Notes: generated by a model from the sequence alone, not told the origin. A stretch of 64,000 bases of DNA from Scylla paramamosain (GCF_035594125.1 NW_026973706.1:688716-752715); one strand, 5' to 3'. Shown: positions 47,284-64,000, numbered from the stretch's first letter. Translations and numbers: made by a program.

Positions 47284-48233
47284 CCCCTCAGATAGTTTTC
47301 AAGAATGCGATACCTACCATCTGACATCTACGGTGGAGAGTTCTGAGAGCAACAGTGATCCTGATGAAGGTCTACTCATGAGAAAAAGGAGAAAACGTTG
47401 TAAGAAAAATCTGCCTGATGACTTTGTCAGCAGTGAAAACTTACATGGTAGGCATACCTGGTCATATTTGAAAACAATTTATGAAAGAAGAAAATCATAA
47501 CAGTGAATACAACAGCAATACTATTGTTCATTAATAATTAGATTGACAAACTGAGAGAACTGAGAGGTGGGGGATAGCTGGGAAAACACAAAGTGGTTTG
47601 GTTAGCAAATTTCTTCAATCTCATTTTTGTCTACAAAGTGTCTGACTGTAAACATTTACAGGTGAAGGGTTTCCCCGGACTATTCACTGACTCCTTTTAT
47701 TTGTCTTTGACAGCCCCCAACACCAAGCCCTTTCACAGTTTTTTTTTTTTTTTCGTGTCTTTGTAATATGTAATGATTTTTCCACAGAAGCTGTCCACAT
47801 GAAGCCAGCCTCACAGAAGCCACAGGTCACAACCTCTCAAGATAAGGTAGCTTCTGCTCCTTCACAGGTTGTACTTCCAACACCTCCTCCTAAGGTGTCT
47901 TTGTATATGCGGTCCACCAGAACCCATGGGATGATGGAGTGCAGTGCAACAAAAGATTCGGTATCCAGCAAGACATCCAAGTCATCTGACAACAGTGATG
48001 GCAGTGGCCAGCATGACAGGAGACATCATGACACGCCTTACCAAAAAAGAAACCATGATCGAGGTGACAATCTTGACCACCATGACAGGAGACACCATGA
48101 CACACCTCACCGAAGAAGAAGCCATGACCAAGGTGACGTGCTTAAAAAGTTCTCAGATTCAAATGTGACAGAAATACAAATGATAGTTGCAGCAAAATTG
48201 CGTAATGCTCCAAAATTGAAAAATGAAAATTAG
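46490..48233 (+). CDS. Transposon companion protein, three exons
   Basis: Exons 46490-46686, 47292-47447, 47788-48233 join with matching phases (donors GTTGGT and GTAGGC), giving about 265 aa from the ATG at 46491. The N-terminus (AVWLEGKKEEEGVVPSSWV, FWPQGVNAENAL, PASWRKFMLKKVKI) resembles a small domain I associate with proteins ending in DUF4806 and found beside such transposases. That C-terminal domain is not visible here. The middle is acidic with a basic patch (LMRKRRKRCKK, a likely nuclear signal). Exon 3 has two His/Arg/Asp-rich repeats (HDRRHHDTP twice). An acceptor just before the ATG suggests an untranslated or coding exon upstream. Function is unknown; a DNA-binding accessory role in transposition is inference. 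Confidence 0.65.
46867..46923. repeat. (TA)n microsatellite
   Basis: TA tract directly left of the foldback element; a second, (TA)n at about 47206-47273, lies to its right. Confidence 0.95.
46924..47177. mobile_element. Foldback (MITE-like) element in companion-gene intron 1
   Basis: The arms 46924-47003 and 47099-47177 are about 80 nt each and inverted, starting GGGTTATGAACAAGA and ending GGCATCTTCAG, with about seven differences. They are separated by a 95-nt AT-rich loop. No ORF. It lies between exons 1 and 2 and is bracketed by (TA)n. Confidence 0.85.
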
Positions 48234-48335
48234 CTGATGTAAAATGGTACTTACAATCAGTTAAGATCTGCAAGAATGTTAAAACAAACCAATCTTTGTC
48301 TCATGCATGACCTTGGTGAAGTAAAGTATTTTCAT

Positions 48336-48524
48336 ACCAAGATGAACTGCAATAGCGCAGTGAAAAATCTAGTCATACCCACTGCCAACAGGAGTCTAAC
48401 CCGGGTCTCTTGAGTGAGAGCCAGACAGCAAGACCACTACACCACTGTGGTGTAGGGGTCTTGCTGCCTGGCTCTCACTCAAGAGACCCGGGTTCGACTT
48501 CTGGTGGCAGTGGGTATGACTAGA
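48336..48524. mobile_element. Palindromic tRNA-like retroposon with 14-bp target duplication
   Basis: TAAAGTATTTTCAT flanks it perfectly (48322-48335 and 48525-48538). Inside, 48368-48445 and 48447-48524 are 78-nt inverted arms with about five mismatches and a 1-nt centre. The right arm (48443-48512) resembles tRNA-Glu(CTC): TGTGGTGTAGGGG in the A-box position, GGCTCTCAC at the anticodon loop, GGGTTCGACTTC as B box, and CACTG/CAGTG pairing as an acceptor stem. The anticodon stem pairs poorly, so a working tRNA is unlikely. Confidence 0.8.
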
Positions 48525-48739
48525 TAAAGTATTTTCATTTTGTATGTTACTAAAAAAATGCTGGTAAATTTATCTCATGACTGATTGTACACAGATGACC
48601 TTATATATTGTAACTATGTGTACATTTCCCTTCCTCCCCCCTCTCTCTCTCTCTTAAAGAAGCTCTTTTTCTATCAGAATGACAAAATTTATTGATGTGT
48701 AAACAGTATAAGGGGGGATGTTAGAGAAGCTTAAGAATG

Positions 48740-48836
48740 AAAGAACCAGGACCGCCGAGAACCGAACCTCAGACAAGCTGTTCCCGCCACCACGCTAACC
48801 TGGTCCTGGTTCTTTCAACTTGTCGTTATGGGATTC
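48740..48836 (-). mobile_element. Short tRNA-like retroposon with 13-bp target duplication
   Basis: AAGCTTAAGAATG occurs at 48727-48739 and 48837-48849. Between them, the minus strand reads a 58-nt tRNA-like unit (48806-48749): GGACC at the 5' end pairs with GGTCC at the 3' end, with TTAGCGTGGTGG as A box and GGTTCGGTTCT as B box. The outer AAAGAACCAGGAC repeats are inverted. It is shorter than a normal tRNA and looks like a SINE or tRNA pseudogene. Confidence 0.7.
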
Positions 48837-48849
48837 AAGCTTAAGAATG

Positions 48850-50269
48850 GTTTTAAGATGTGGAGAGAGACTTACTGCTGTAAAATTTGAACCGATTGGG
48901 ATATTACCTCATGATATTTATGTGAGATGATATTAATGATCTCAGATTATAAAAGCAAACTAGTATTATTAACAGTTATTTATTTTGTAATTTAGTAATA
49001 GATATAACATTTTAATTTATAATTTTGCTTTTGCCTACCACTTAGGTTCCCATGTATTTTTACGTAAATGAAAAAGTATGGAGCTACACAAGTATCAATT
49101 CACAAAATGCTTAATTTCATTGACAACTGTGGTCTGTATTGTTTTAAGCATATTGTGTACTTGTGGCAGGCCTGGTATTCTTTGCATATATTCCCCCTGG
49201 GGCTACATAGATACTAGAATGTAGCCCTCTCCATGTCGGCTGTGTGCCGTAAGAGGCAACTGATTCTGGCCCTGGGTGGGGATCTCTTTTACTAGCCCAT
49301 AGCAGGTCTTTTTACCGCTTGACATATTTTCCCTTCTCATTTCCCTTTGCTTTCTGTCCATTTTCTTTTACGTTCTCTTACTTTTCCGAGTGGTGGGCTG
49401 ACTCTTTGTCAGAGTGAGGGTTGGTGTCCTTTACTTCCCATAGCCATTTCTGTCTTTCTCTTGTTCTATATACCTCTACTGTTTAGGGTGACACTAGGCT
49501 GGGGATCTGCCCATTCTTCTCTACCTTTTATAGTCCCACTTGTGGCACATGCCCAGGGATAATGCTAGGCACAAGTGCCATGGGAACCCATTTATTGAGT
49601 CGTGGCCCGGGATGGCGGATGGTCACCCTCACAGTTCAAGGGTGGTTTCTGCTGTTCTGGACCATGGCATGGGGAGGTAATGCATAGGAGCAGGTGTCAG
49701 GCTATGGATGGATTGTGGCTAAACAAAGTTTTAATTTTTTGTATTACTGGGATCATCCATTTATATATTGCAGTTATTCTTCATTCAAGTCAGATATCTT
49801 GAAAGCCTTTATATATAAAAATGCAAGCACTAACTTTTTTTTTTTTTTCATAAAATATGGAAATTATTTTGGTTTTGATATTTTTACAAGGATGAAGATT
49901 ATTAAATTTATGAAAAAGTGTAAGACTGAAGAATATATATATACACACTTTCTGTATTACTTGTATTTTTTACATGCCTACCTTGTATTCTGAAATTGCA
50001 CAGTACTATGGTTGCATTCAACAAGTGTGAAGGCTGCATTATCGTGCTCTACCAGCCTGCCTGTCAACAATGTGCGGTCTCGTAAAGGATATGTTTCTGT
50101 TTATAATAGCCTATTTGACTATAGCTTACGTAAATGATACAGAAACATATACTGAGAGACTGGATGCACTGATGACATGCAGATTACCAGAGCACGATAA
50201 TGCAGCCTTCAAACTTGTTGGAATCAACTACAAAAGCTCAGATAATTCACGGATAAATAAACACATGGA
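48850..50269. other. Transposon interior, 3' side
   Basis: No supported gene. The stretch 49195-49690 (for example TGTCGGCTGTGTGCCGTAAG and CATGGGAACCCATTTATTGA) has the mixed composition of an old dispersed repeat, but I see only one copy in the window. Confidence 0.4.
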
Positions 50270-50441
50270 TTATTCCACCAGATATTACCGTGTATTACAC
50301 GTGAATTTGTACACGTGTATTCCACGTGTTCATTTTCACGTGAATTCGATTTTGCATTTTCCATCAAATATCCATGAGTAATCCACGTGCAGGATCCACG
50401 TGTATTCCACGTGAATTACGTGACATTTGCCCACTGGGATG
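50270..50441. repeat. Right inverted end of the large transposon, CACGTG array
   Basis: Seven CACGTG palindromes start at 50298, 50312, 50323, 50337, 50384, 50397 and 50408, often within TTCCACGTG or TTCACGTGAA. The end is TGCCCACTGGGATG, inverted relative to the left end. Confidence 0.75.
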
Positions 50442-52180
50442 GATACAAGAGCAAGTTATGTCATTGCCTACAAAGATGCAACATCCAGCTCTGGATTAAA
50501 AATGAATATGGAGAAAATAGGACGGAACAGAGAAGGAGCTACTGTCAGTTGGCTCAGACACCTGCATTTTGGTGACGAAAAGAAGATGAGGCTTATTAGA
50601 GGGGAGGTGGTGTTCTACAGATTGAAAATTAGATAAGGCGGCAAATGCTGCATAAATTAATGAAGAAAAAGTTGAGTAGGATGTCAAGACACTTAGGTTC
50701 GATACCTGAAGAAGAGTCCGACCTGGGGACATTTGTGGTCTCCTTCCCAGACAGGGACTCCAAAGCTTGTGTAAGAGCCACCATCATAAATTTTGAATTC
50801 TGAGTGAAGGGTGTCTGCATATTAGGTACATGTAGAGTTGTGTGAAGGGAGAGAGTAGAGTTGTGTGAAGGGAGAGAGTTGTCTTTAGAGGGCAGGGTGT
50901 GACTGGCCCCTTGCACTGTGAGTCACAAATGGAAACATTCAGTGTGGTCACAGCTGGGTCACTGGAAAGTTTACAGCATCCCTGATCCACAACAACACTG
51001 GGAGTGATTATCATTTTGGCATGTGTCAGAGGAGGAAGACAATATAAAATAGAACAGTGCTGGAATACCTATCTGAAAGAGAGACACCTTCACTTAAACC
51101 CCTAATACTTGCATGCTAGATACTCTACACTGACAAAAAACAACTCAGGGCAACATCACTATACCTTACACTACACGTAAAACAGCCGACCATCGCTGGG
51201 AGAGGCAGGATGATGCGGGAATTTAGCGATAATACGAGCACAGGGTCAGGAACACACGCGGTGAGGAGCAGGAAGGAAAGTGAACGGAATGTGGCCTTGG
51301 TACTGTCTCATTTGTTCGGAATGTGCGCGAACCAGATGCGTGAGTCTTCTACAGGCGATTTCAATGCAACTAAGGATCATGAAGTGCTGTAGGTGGAATA
51401 TAAGGGTGAAGTGGTTATCTGAGTGAGGTTTAGGTGAGTTTTTGAGTGTGTATAGGTGGGAAAGACGAGCTGCTGTGAGTTTTAATTAGTGTTTCGAAGC
51501 TTCAGTCGAGACAAAAGGTACACGTTGCCGGAGGAAGGATAATACTTAAAATATTCATACTTCCTCACCTTATCTTACTTACTCACTGACTCAGCTCATA
51601 TTTAATGTTGTGTAATGTAATGCGGGGATGATAGTAAGGTCAATGTTGATGTTGTCTTTGTTGTGGAGTAATTTATTGTGCATTATTCTTGTTCGTCTGT
51701 CCGCTCTCTGGTGACTCAACGACAGCCTATCATCTCCCTGCATTTTTCTCGTGCCCCGTTCCTCTCTCCTCTGCTCCTCACTCTCCCCATCTCTCCTACC
51801 TCCATCCACTCTCCCCCTCCCGTCACCTACCCCCTCATCTCCCGGTCCTCTTAGCTACTTCCGCTCTCTAGATAGATAGATAAAGAGGTAGACAGACATA
51901 CAACTAGAAAGACAGACATAGACGAAAGATAGATAGACAGACGGACAGACAACTAGCAAGATACAGAAAAATAGACTGGTAAATAATGAAGGGTTCTGCT
52001 GTAGAAGGTGAGACGCAGAGGGGTGAAGGAGGCACTGAAAACCCAGCTATCACCCACACTCTCCTGTACCACGACAGCCAGCTAGTGTAGAGAAAATGTG
52101 GAGAAACAAAGTATAAAGGAGCGTTTTACTTTAACATTCACCTTCAGAACAACACTTTGACGAGTCCTTTGAAAACCAAC
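50442..52180. other. Unassigned region beyond the transposon
   Basis: No supported coding gene. Overlapping minus-strand frames at 50629-51014 are Ser/Thr-rich and start or end without good splice phase to LIN54, so I did not join them. LIN54 upstream exons, if outside the transposon, should lie here. A CT-rich tract and a run of GATA/GACA units occur at about 51750-51960. Confidence 0.4.
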
Positions 52181-52804
52181 ATGCCAAAGAGAACCAGGTC
52201 CACTTCTTTCTCTGAGGACCCGAGTACCTCACCGCCCTCGTCCTCTTCCACGACCATCTCTCCCCCGACGTGGCCCATGAGGCCAGAGGATGAGGGGTAT
52301 ATGGTCTTCTTCCAGAGGCGGGACGACTGGGCCGAATGGCGACCTACGCGGGTCTGGTACGTCTCCTCCGAGGGCGTGCAGGCGCTGGTGGGGCAGTGGA
52401 GTAACGCAGTGAAGTGGCCGCCCAATGGAGTGGCCTGGTGGATCAGTCTCCTTTCCTCGTCCAGCGGCGTGATGGGCGATCGGACTCCCTCACATGAAGA
52501 CTCGATTCCTTTAACTTCGGATTCAGTTCCCCAAAATTCGGATTCGATTCCTCAAAATTCGGATTCGATTCCCTCTAACTCGGACTCGTCCCCCTTAAAC
52601 GCAAACTCGACTCCCTTAAATTCAGATTCGGTGTCCTTTGACTCTGACTCGATTCACTTAACCTCAGACTCGACTCCTTTAAAACTGTTCTCAATCCCCT
52701 TTAGCCTGAACCTGAGGCTGTGTAGGGAAGAGGACAGCGTCATCATAGTGCGCTCAGAAGATGATGATGAGGAGCCACTGAAGAAGAGGCCCCGCTACTC
52801 ATAA
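52181..52804 (+). CDS. Unrecognised protein with nine heptapeptide repeats
   Basis: 207 aa from the ATG at 52181 (A at -3). The frame is open upstream to an acceptor-like CACCTTCAG at 52146, so it may be a last exon. Residues 1-30 are Ser/Pro-rich with a basic start (MPKRTRSTSF). A Trp-rich block follows at about 35-90 (GYMVFFQRRDDWAEWRPTRV, WPPNGVAWWISLLSS). Then come nine heptads of the form D-S-x-P-x-N-S, and an acidic tail with a nuclear-type DDDEEPLKKRPRYS ending. I do not recognise the family. Open length, Kozak context and compositional structure favour a real gene; absence of known domains weakens it. Confidence 0.45.
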   Translation: MPKRTRSTSFSEDPSTSPPSSSSTTISPPTWPMRPEDEGYMVFFQRRDDWAEWRPTRVWYVSSEGVQALVGQWSNAVKWPPNGVAWWISLLSSSSGVMGDRTPSHEDSIPLTSDSVPQNSDSIPQNSDSIPSNSDSSPLNANSTPLNSDSVSFDSDSIHLTSDSTPLKLFSIPFSLNLRLCREEDSVIIVRSEDDDEEPLKKRPRYS

Positions 52805-53555
52805 AGGTGAATGAGTGGACAGGTGAACAGAATAGCACAGGTGGGTGGAACAGGTGGACAGGACAGGTGGATAGGACAGGTGAACAGAACAGAACAGAAG
52901 GATAGAACAGGTGCATAGGTCAAGAAAATGATACAAGTGGATTAAATAGGACAAGTGGATAGAATAAGTTAGGTTAATAGGACAGGTGAACAGGTGTGAG
53001 CGTCCATTAGGTCCCCTCAGGTACAGATAATTACAGGTTTTGCTTACACTTCTTTCTTCCATCTCCGTTTCTCTATCTGTATTTTAATTAAGTTTTGTAA
53101 TATCATCTCGTAAGGAAAGTTTGTATTTTACTTCATGAGCATAAAAACTACTTCTTATTTCACTTAATTTCTTATTGATGAGAATTTTAATTGTTGTTTT
53201 ATCATTATAGATAGGAACATTAATTTACAGGAGGAAAAGAAGGAGGAAGAGGGCTAATGAGAAGATGAGAAAAGGAAGAAAGGGCAATGAGGAAGAGAGG
53301 ATATTTGGGATGTGAGAGCGAAAATGGTAGAAGAGAGAAGCGAGAAAAACTGATGAGAAGGGAAGTGATGGAAGGAGAAGATGTGATTGGGAAGAGGGAA
53401 AGGAGGGGTAAAGGGGGAGAGGGGAGTCGGGAGGGAGAAAGCCTTATGAGGGAGGTGAGGGGAAGTGGAAGGAAGGAAATGTGAGAGAGATTGAGGGAGA
53501 GAGGAAGAGAAAGAAGAGAAGGAAGTGGAGTTGCGTGGAGTCATTTCCTTCACTT

Positions 53556-53604
<49 letters not shown>

Positions 53605-53773
53605 GGGAAAGTCCTCATGTTTTAATTACTTCTTCCCTCATTACTGTTATCGAGGAGGTGAGAAGGGAAGGAAGAAGGGACAGTAGAGAAAGGGGAGGAA
53701 AAGAGGGGAAGGGAGGGGAGATAGCAAAAGGGAGAGGGAAGGAAGAAGGGTGAGTGTTAAGGTTTAGTGGTGA

Positions 53774-53827
<54 letters not shown>

Positions 53828-54194
53828 GAGGAGGAGGAGGAGGAGGAGGAGGAGGAGGAGGAGGAGGACCATTTCAACATCAGGTTTCATCTCATTTCAC
53901 CTTGTCTATATCCTCCTCCTCCTTCTCCTCCTCCTCCTCCTGCTCCTGCTCCTCCTCCTCCACCTCTTCCTCATCTTCCTTCTCTTCAGTGTCAGCGCGA
54001 GTCTTTTTACATTCCACCTAACCACCAATCCTCCTCCTCCTCCTCCTCCTCCTCCTCCTCGCAGCATCTCTGCACAAACGTCAGCAGTCTAGATAATATG
54101 CAAACTTCCCTGACTCCAATTTGTCTTAACTTTGTCCATTTGTCCGTCAGTTTCCTGCGGCTGCCTCCTCCTCCTCCTCCTCCTCCTCCTCCTC

Positions 54195-54266
<72 letters not shown>

Positions 54267-54325
54267 ACTCAATTTCTTGTTTCTACCTACCGACCGCATG
54301 GGAGGGTGAAAGAGAGGGTTGAAAT

Positions 54326-54401
<76 letters not shown>

Positions 54402-55012
54402 TCCACCACCTGTATCTCCCTCCCTTCCCTCCTTCCCATCAATCTTCATTCCATCTCTCCTCTCTCCTCTCTCCTCCTCCTCCATCCCTTCCTCCTCCTC
54501 CTCCTCCTCCTCCTCCTCCTCCTCCTCCTATCATTCTCCTTGTTCTTCTTTTCAGAGCAATAAGGAGTAGTTTCCCTTTTCCCTTCTTTTCCCCTTCTGC
54601 CCTTTGCTTAGTAACTTAAGGAGGGATGAGTTGAGGGAACAGGATGCCAAAAAAAATAAGGGGAATTTAAAGGGAATTAAGGAGTGAGGGGAAAATTGTT
54701 CGAAATATGTAAATGGAAAGGAGTGAGGGGAATGAGAAGGGAGTGAGAGGGGAGTGAGGGGAGGTGGTAGAGGTTTGGAATCGACAAACACAGAGCCGCC
54801 CACACCACAAATGTCATGGGAGAGGGGAGTGAGAGGGGAAGAGAGAGGGGAAAGGGGAAGGAGAGGGGAATGACCAGGAGATATATAACTCCATAGTGCT
54901 GTTCCCCTCTCCCCTCTCCCCTCTCCTTCCTGCTCCCGTCTTTTCCTCCTCTCTTCTTTCTTCTCCCTTTGCTCTTCCCCTCACCCAAATCTTTCCCCTC
55001 GCCTTCACCTCT

Positions 55013-55075
<63 letters not shown>

Positions 55076-55297
55076 TGAACCAAACACCTACACGTCTTAA
55101 TTTTTTTCCCATCCCAGTAACTAATAAATACATCTGACCTTTCCCCACATTTTTCCCCTCATCTCCTCCCCTCACCCCATCACCAAGCTTTTTCCTCTTT
55201 CTCATTATTAAGAGATGCCAACAATACCGTCAAAATTCCCCCACTTCCTCCCCCCCACTTACCATCATTCCTCTTTCCCTCTTTCATCTTCCTCCCC

Positions 55298-55338
<41 letters not shown>

Positions 55339-55858
55339 CTCGCCAGCATTGTCCCGGGGAGCTTGAGACACTCCAGGCGCCTAGTTAAGGAGAGAGAACA
55401 GGTGAGTTATGAGTGAGGGGAGAGGTGAGGGGAGAGGGAGAGGGGAGACAGAGGGGAATAGGTAAGAAGGACGACAGGGAGAGAGAGGGGAAGGAAAGGA
55501 TAAGAGGCAATAAAGAGATGATTATGATGATGGCAAAACCAGGTGAGAAAATAAGGGGAAAGTGAGGGGAATTGAGAGTATGAGGGGGAAATATGAAAGT
55601 GAATTGAAGGTGATGGAAAAATAAAGTTAAAATAAAAGGAAACAAGGAAAAAAGAGGGAAATTTAACAAAGAAAGGGGAAAAGGAGAAATGTAAAAAAAA
55701 AGTTACAGAAAAGATGGTGAGAAGGAAAGTGAGGGGAAAAAAGAAGATGGGCGAGGAAAAATGAGAGGGGGAAAAAGATGAGAGGACAAATGAGAGAGGA
55801 AACTGAGAGGAAAATTATGATATGTAGTAATAAACGTGGAGGGAAAGTTTTATATTAT

Positions 55859-55924
<66 letters not shown>

Positions 55925-56126
55925 GGGTAAGTAGAAAACTGCTCCTTCCCTCACTTTTACCTCCATCTTTCTCGACTAAATCCCTCCTGATTCCCTCCTT
56001 TCCTCCTTCCCTCTTCCTAACTCTTTCTCAGCACCTCCTCATCCCTCCCTTCCTCCTCTTCCTCCCTCTCTTCCTCTCCTTCTCTACCTGCCTCTTCTCC
56101 CTCTCTTCACGATTACTACTATAATC

Positions 56127-56200
<74 letters not shown>

Positions 56201-56276
56201 GAAGAAAAGGAATGAAAAGAGCAAAAAAGTAAACAAAGGAACAGAAATTAAAGAAACGAAGAAATACAAAGGAAAA

Positions 56277-56318
<42 letters not shown>

Positions 56319-56320
56319 AT
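52805..56320. repeat. Purine/pyrimidine-rich microsatellite field
   Basis: Degenerate GGACAGGTG repeats at about 52815-52995. (CA)n at 53559-53600, (AGT)n at 53776-53826 joined to (GGA)n to about 53868, CTC tracts near 53910-53965 and 54031-54060, (CCT)n into (CT)n at 54168-54263, (CT)n at 54331-54399, (CTC)n at 54491-54530, (TG)n at 55015-55072, (CT)n at 55304-55335, 55861-55920 and 56135-56197, (GA)n at 56280-56313. The long low-complexity frames are not genes. Confidence 0.9.
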
Positions 56321-56324
56321 AAGA

Positions 56325-57215
56325 ACATAAGAACATAAGAAATAAGGGAAGCTGCAAGAAGCGACCAGGCTTACACGTGGCAGTCCCTGTATGAAACACA
56401 CCTACCTATTTCCATCTGTTATCCCCATCCATAAACTTGTCTAATCTTCTCTTAAAGCTCTCTAGTGTCCTAGCACTAACAACATGATTACTGAGTCCGT
56501 TCCACTCATCTACCACTCTATTTGAGAACCAATTTTTTCCTATCTCCTTCCTAAACCTAAATTTTTCAAGCTTGAACCCGTTATTTCTTGTTCTACCCTG
56601 GTTGCTGATCCTAAGAATTTTGCTTACATCTCCCTTGTTAAAACCCTTATACCACTTAAAGACTTCTATCAGGTCCCCTCTTAACCTACGTCTCTCTAAA
56701 GAATGTAAATTTAACAGCTTCAACCTCGCCTCGTAAGGAATACTCCTCATCCCCTGTATCCTTTTAGTCATTCTCCTCTGTACTGATTCTAATAGACCTA
56801 TATCTTTCCTGTAATGTGGGGACCAGAACTGCACAGCGTAGTCTAGATGAGGTCTGACCAGCGCCAAGTATAACTTTAATATTACTCCCGGCCTTCTACT
56901 TTTAACACTCCTAAAAATGAATCCTAGTACCCTATTTGCCTTGTTTCTGGCTTCTATGCATTGTTTCCCTAGACGGAGTTCAGAGCTAACTATAACTCCT
57001 AAATCTTTCTCGTACCCTGTACCTACCAGAGTTTGGTTGTCTAATGTGTACCTATTGTGTGGGTTTCCTCTACCTACGCTAAGCACTTTGCATTTATTGA
57101 TATTAAATTGCATTTGCCATCTATCCGTCCATGTGTGCTGCAATGTTAGGATCCCATCACAATATATGCTCTGACAAATATTTGGTGTCACCGAAAACTT
57201 TGACGCTGAATGAAC
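56325..57215 (-). pseudogene. 3' end of a CR1/L2-like LINE, copy B
   Basis: The minus-strand frame ends at 56406. It encodes WQMQFNINKCKVLSVGRGN, LGVIVSSELRLGKQC, LYLALVRPHLDYAVQFWSPH, LLESVQRRMTKRIQGMRSIP and FSNRVVDEWNGLSNHVV, ending FMDGDNRWK. This is the RT thumb and C-terminal domain of a non-LTR element. The 3' UTR ends in short CTTATGTT repeats (minus strand), typical of CR1-like tails. The RT core and 5' part are absent. The frame is intact over about 260 codons, so this insertion is younger than copy A at 9118-9545. Confidence 0.85.

Positions 57216-64000
<6,785 letters not shown>

Larger units (their letters stand above)
40935..50438 (+). mobile_element. Large tnp2/EnSpm-like DNA transposon, about 9.5 kb
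   Basis: The left end reads CATCCCAATGGGCA and the inverted right end CATCCCAGTGGGCA (13 of 14). Further homology follows: ATGTGGATTATTCATGGAT on the left against ACGTGGATTACTCATGGAT on the inverted right. Between them are a tnp2-type transposase (44108-46016) and a spliced companion gene (46490-48233) in the same orientation. Outer boundaries are uncertain by 2-3 bp; an AT dinucleotide on each side is the only candidate target duplication. That this is one element, not two related fragments, is inferred from inverted ends bracketing a matching transposase. Confidence 0.72.

Noticed and set aside
48443..48512. Functional tRNA-Glu gene
   Set aside because: A and B boxes resemble tRNA-Glu, but the anticodon stem pairs poorly and the unit lies in a retroposed palindrome.
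50629..51014. Minus-strand Ser/Thr-rich frames as upstream LIN54 coding exons
   Set aside because: The only plausible donor gives a phase that leads to a stop in LIN54 exon 1, and no family similarity is recognised.

Overview
This is eukaryotic DNA, most likely from an arthropod and probably a decapod crustacean. The evidence is two spliced genes whose proteins are clearly animal, several families of non-LTR retrotransposons and cut-and-paste transposons, and an extreme density of long perfect dinucleotide repeats, mainly (AG)n/(CT)n, (GT)n and (TA)n. The decapod guess rests on that repeat style and is an inference. There is no sign of bacterial, plasmid, phage or CRISPR content.

Layout. Positions 1-21 kb hold no convincing host gene: microsatellites, small tandem repeats, fragments of LINEs (5.9, 9.1, 18.3-19.2 kb), and at 10.8-15.0 kb a LINE carrying RT and RNase H that is interrupted by a 1,279-bp hAT-type element with a perfect 8-bp target duplication. 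From 21.29 to 29.65 kb on the minus strand lies COP9 signalosome subunit 4 (CSN4), nine exons reconstructed with matching splice phases and a predicted 408 aa. A near full-length 4.38-kb LINE with PHD and CCCH fingers, endonuclease and RT sits exactly inside its 83-nt coding exon 2, which should inactivate this allele. From 31.95 to 39.80 kb on the minus strand lies LIN54, the CXC-domain DNA-binding subunit of the DREAM/MuvB cell-cycle complex: 13 exons and a predicted 771 aa.

Upstream of LIN54, 40.94-50.44 kb appears to be one large DNA transposon. It has inverted ends packed with CACGTG palindromes, an animal tnp2/EnSpm-like transposase broken by two frameshifts at short (AT)n runs, and a separate three-exon companion gene. 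It contains further nested insertions: a foldback element in an intron and two tRNA-like retroposons with 13-14 bp target duplications, one of them a near-perfect 157-bp palindrome.

The last 13 kb is microsatellite-rich, with one possible unknown single-exon gene (52.18-52.80 kb, nine heptapeptide repeats) and one LINE 3' end (56.3-57.2 kb) of the same family as the 9.1-kb fragment.

CSN4 and LIN54 are ordinary cell-regulatory genes lying in tandem about 2.3 kb apart. The notable biology is the transposon traffic around and inside them. Exon boundaries were worked out by eye from splice consensus, phase and remembered family sequence; no alignment was run.
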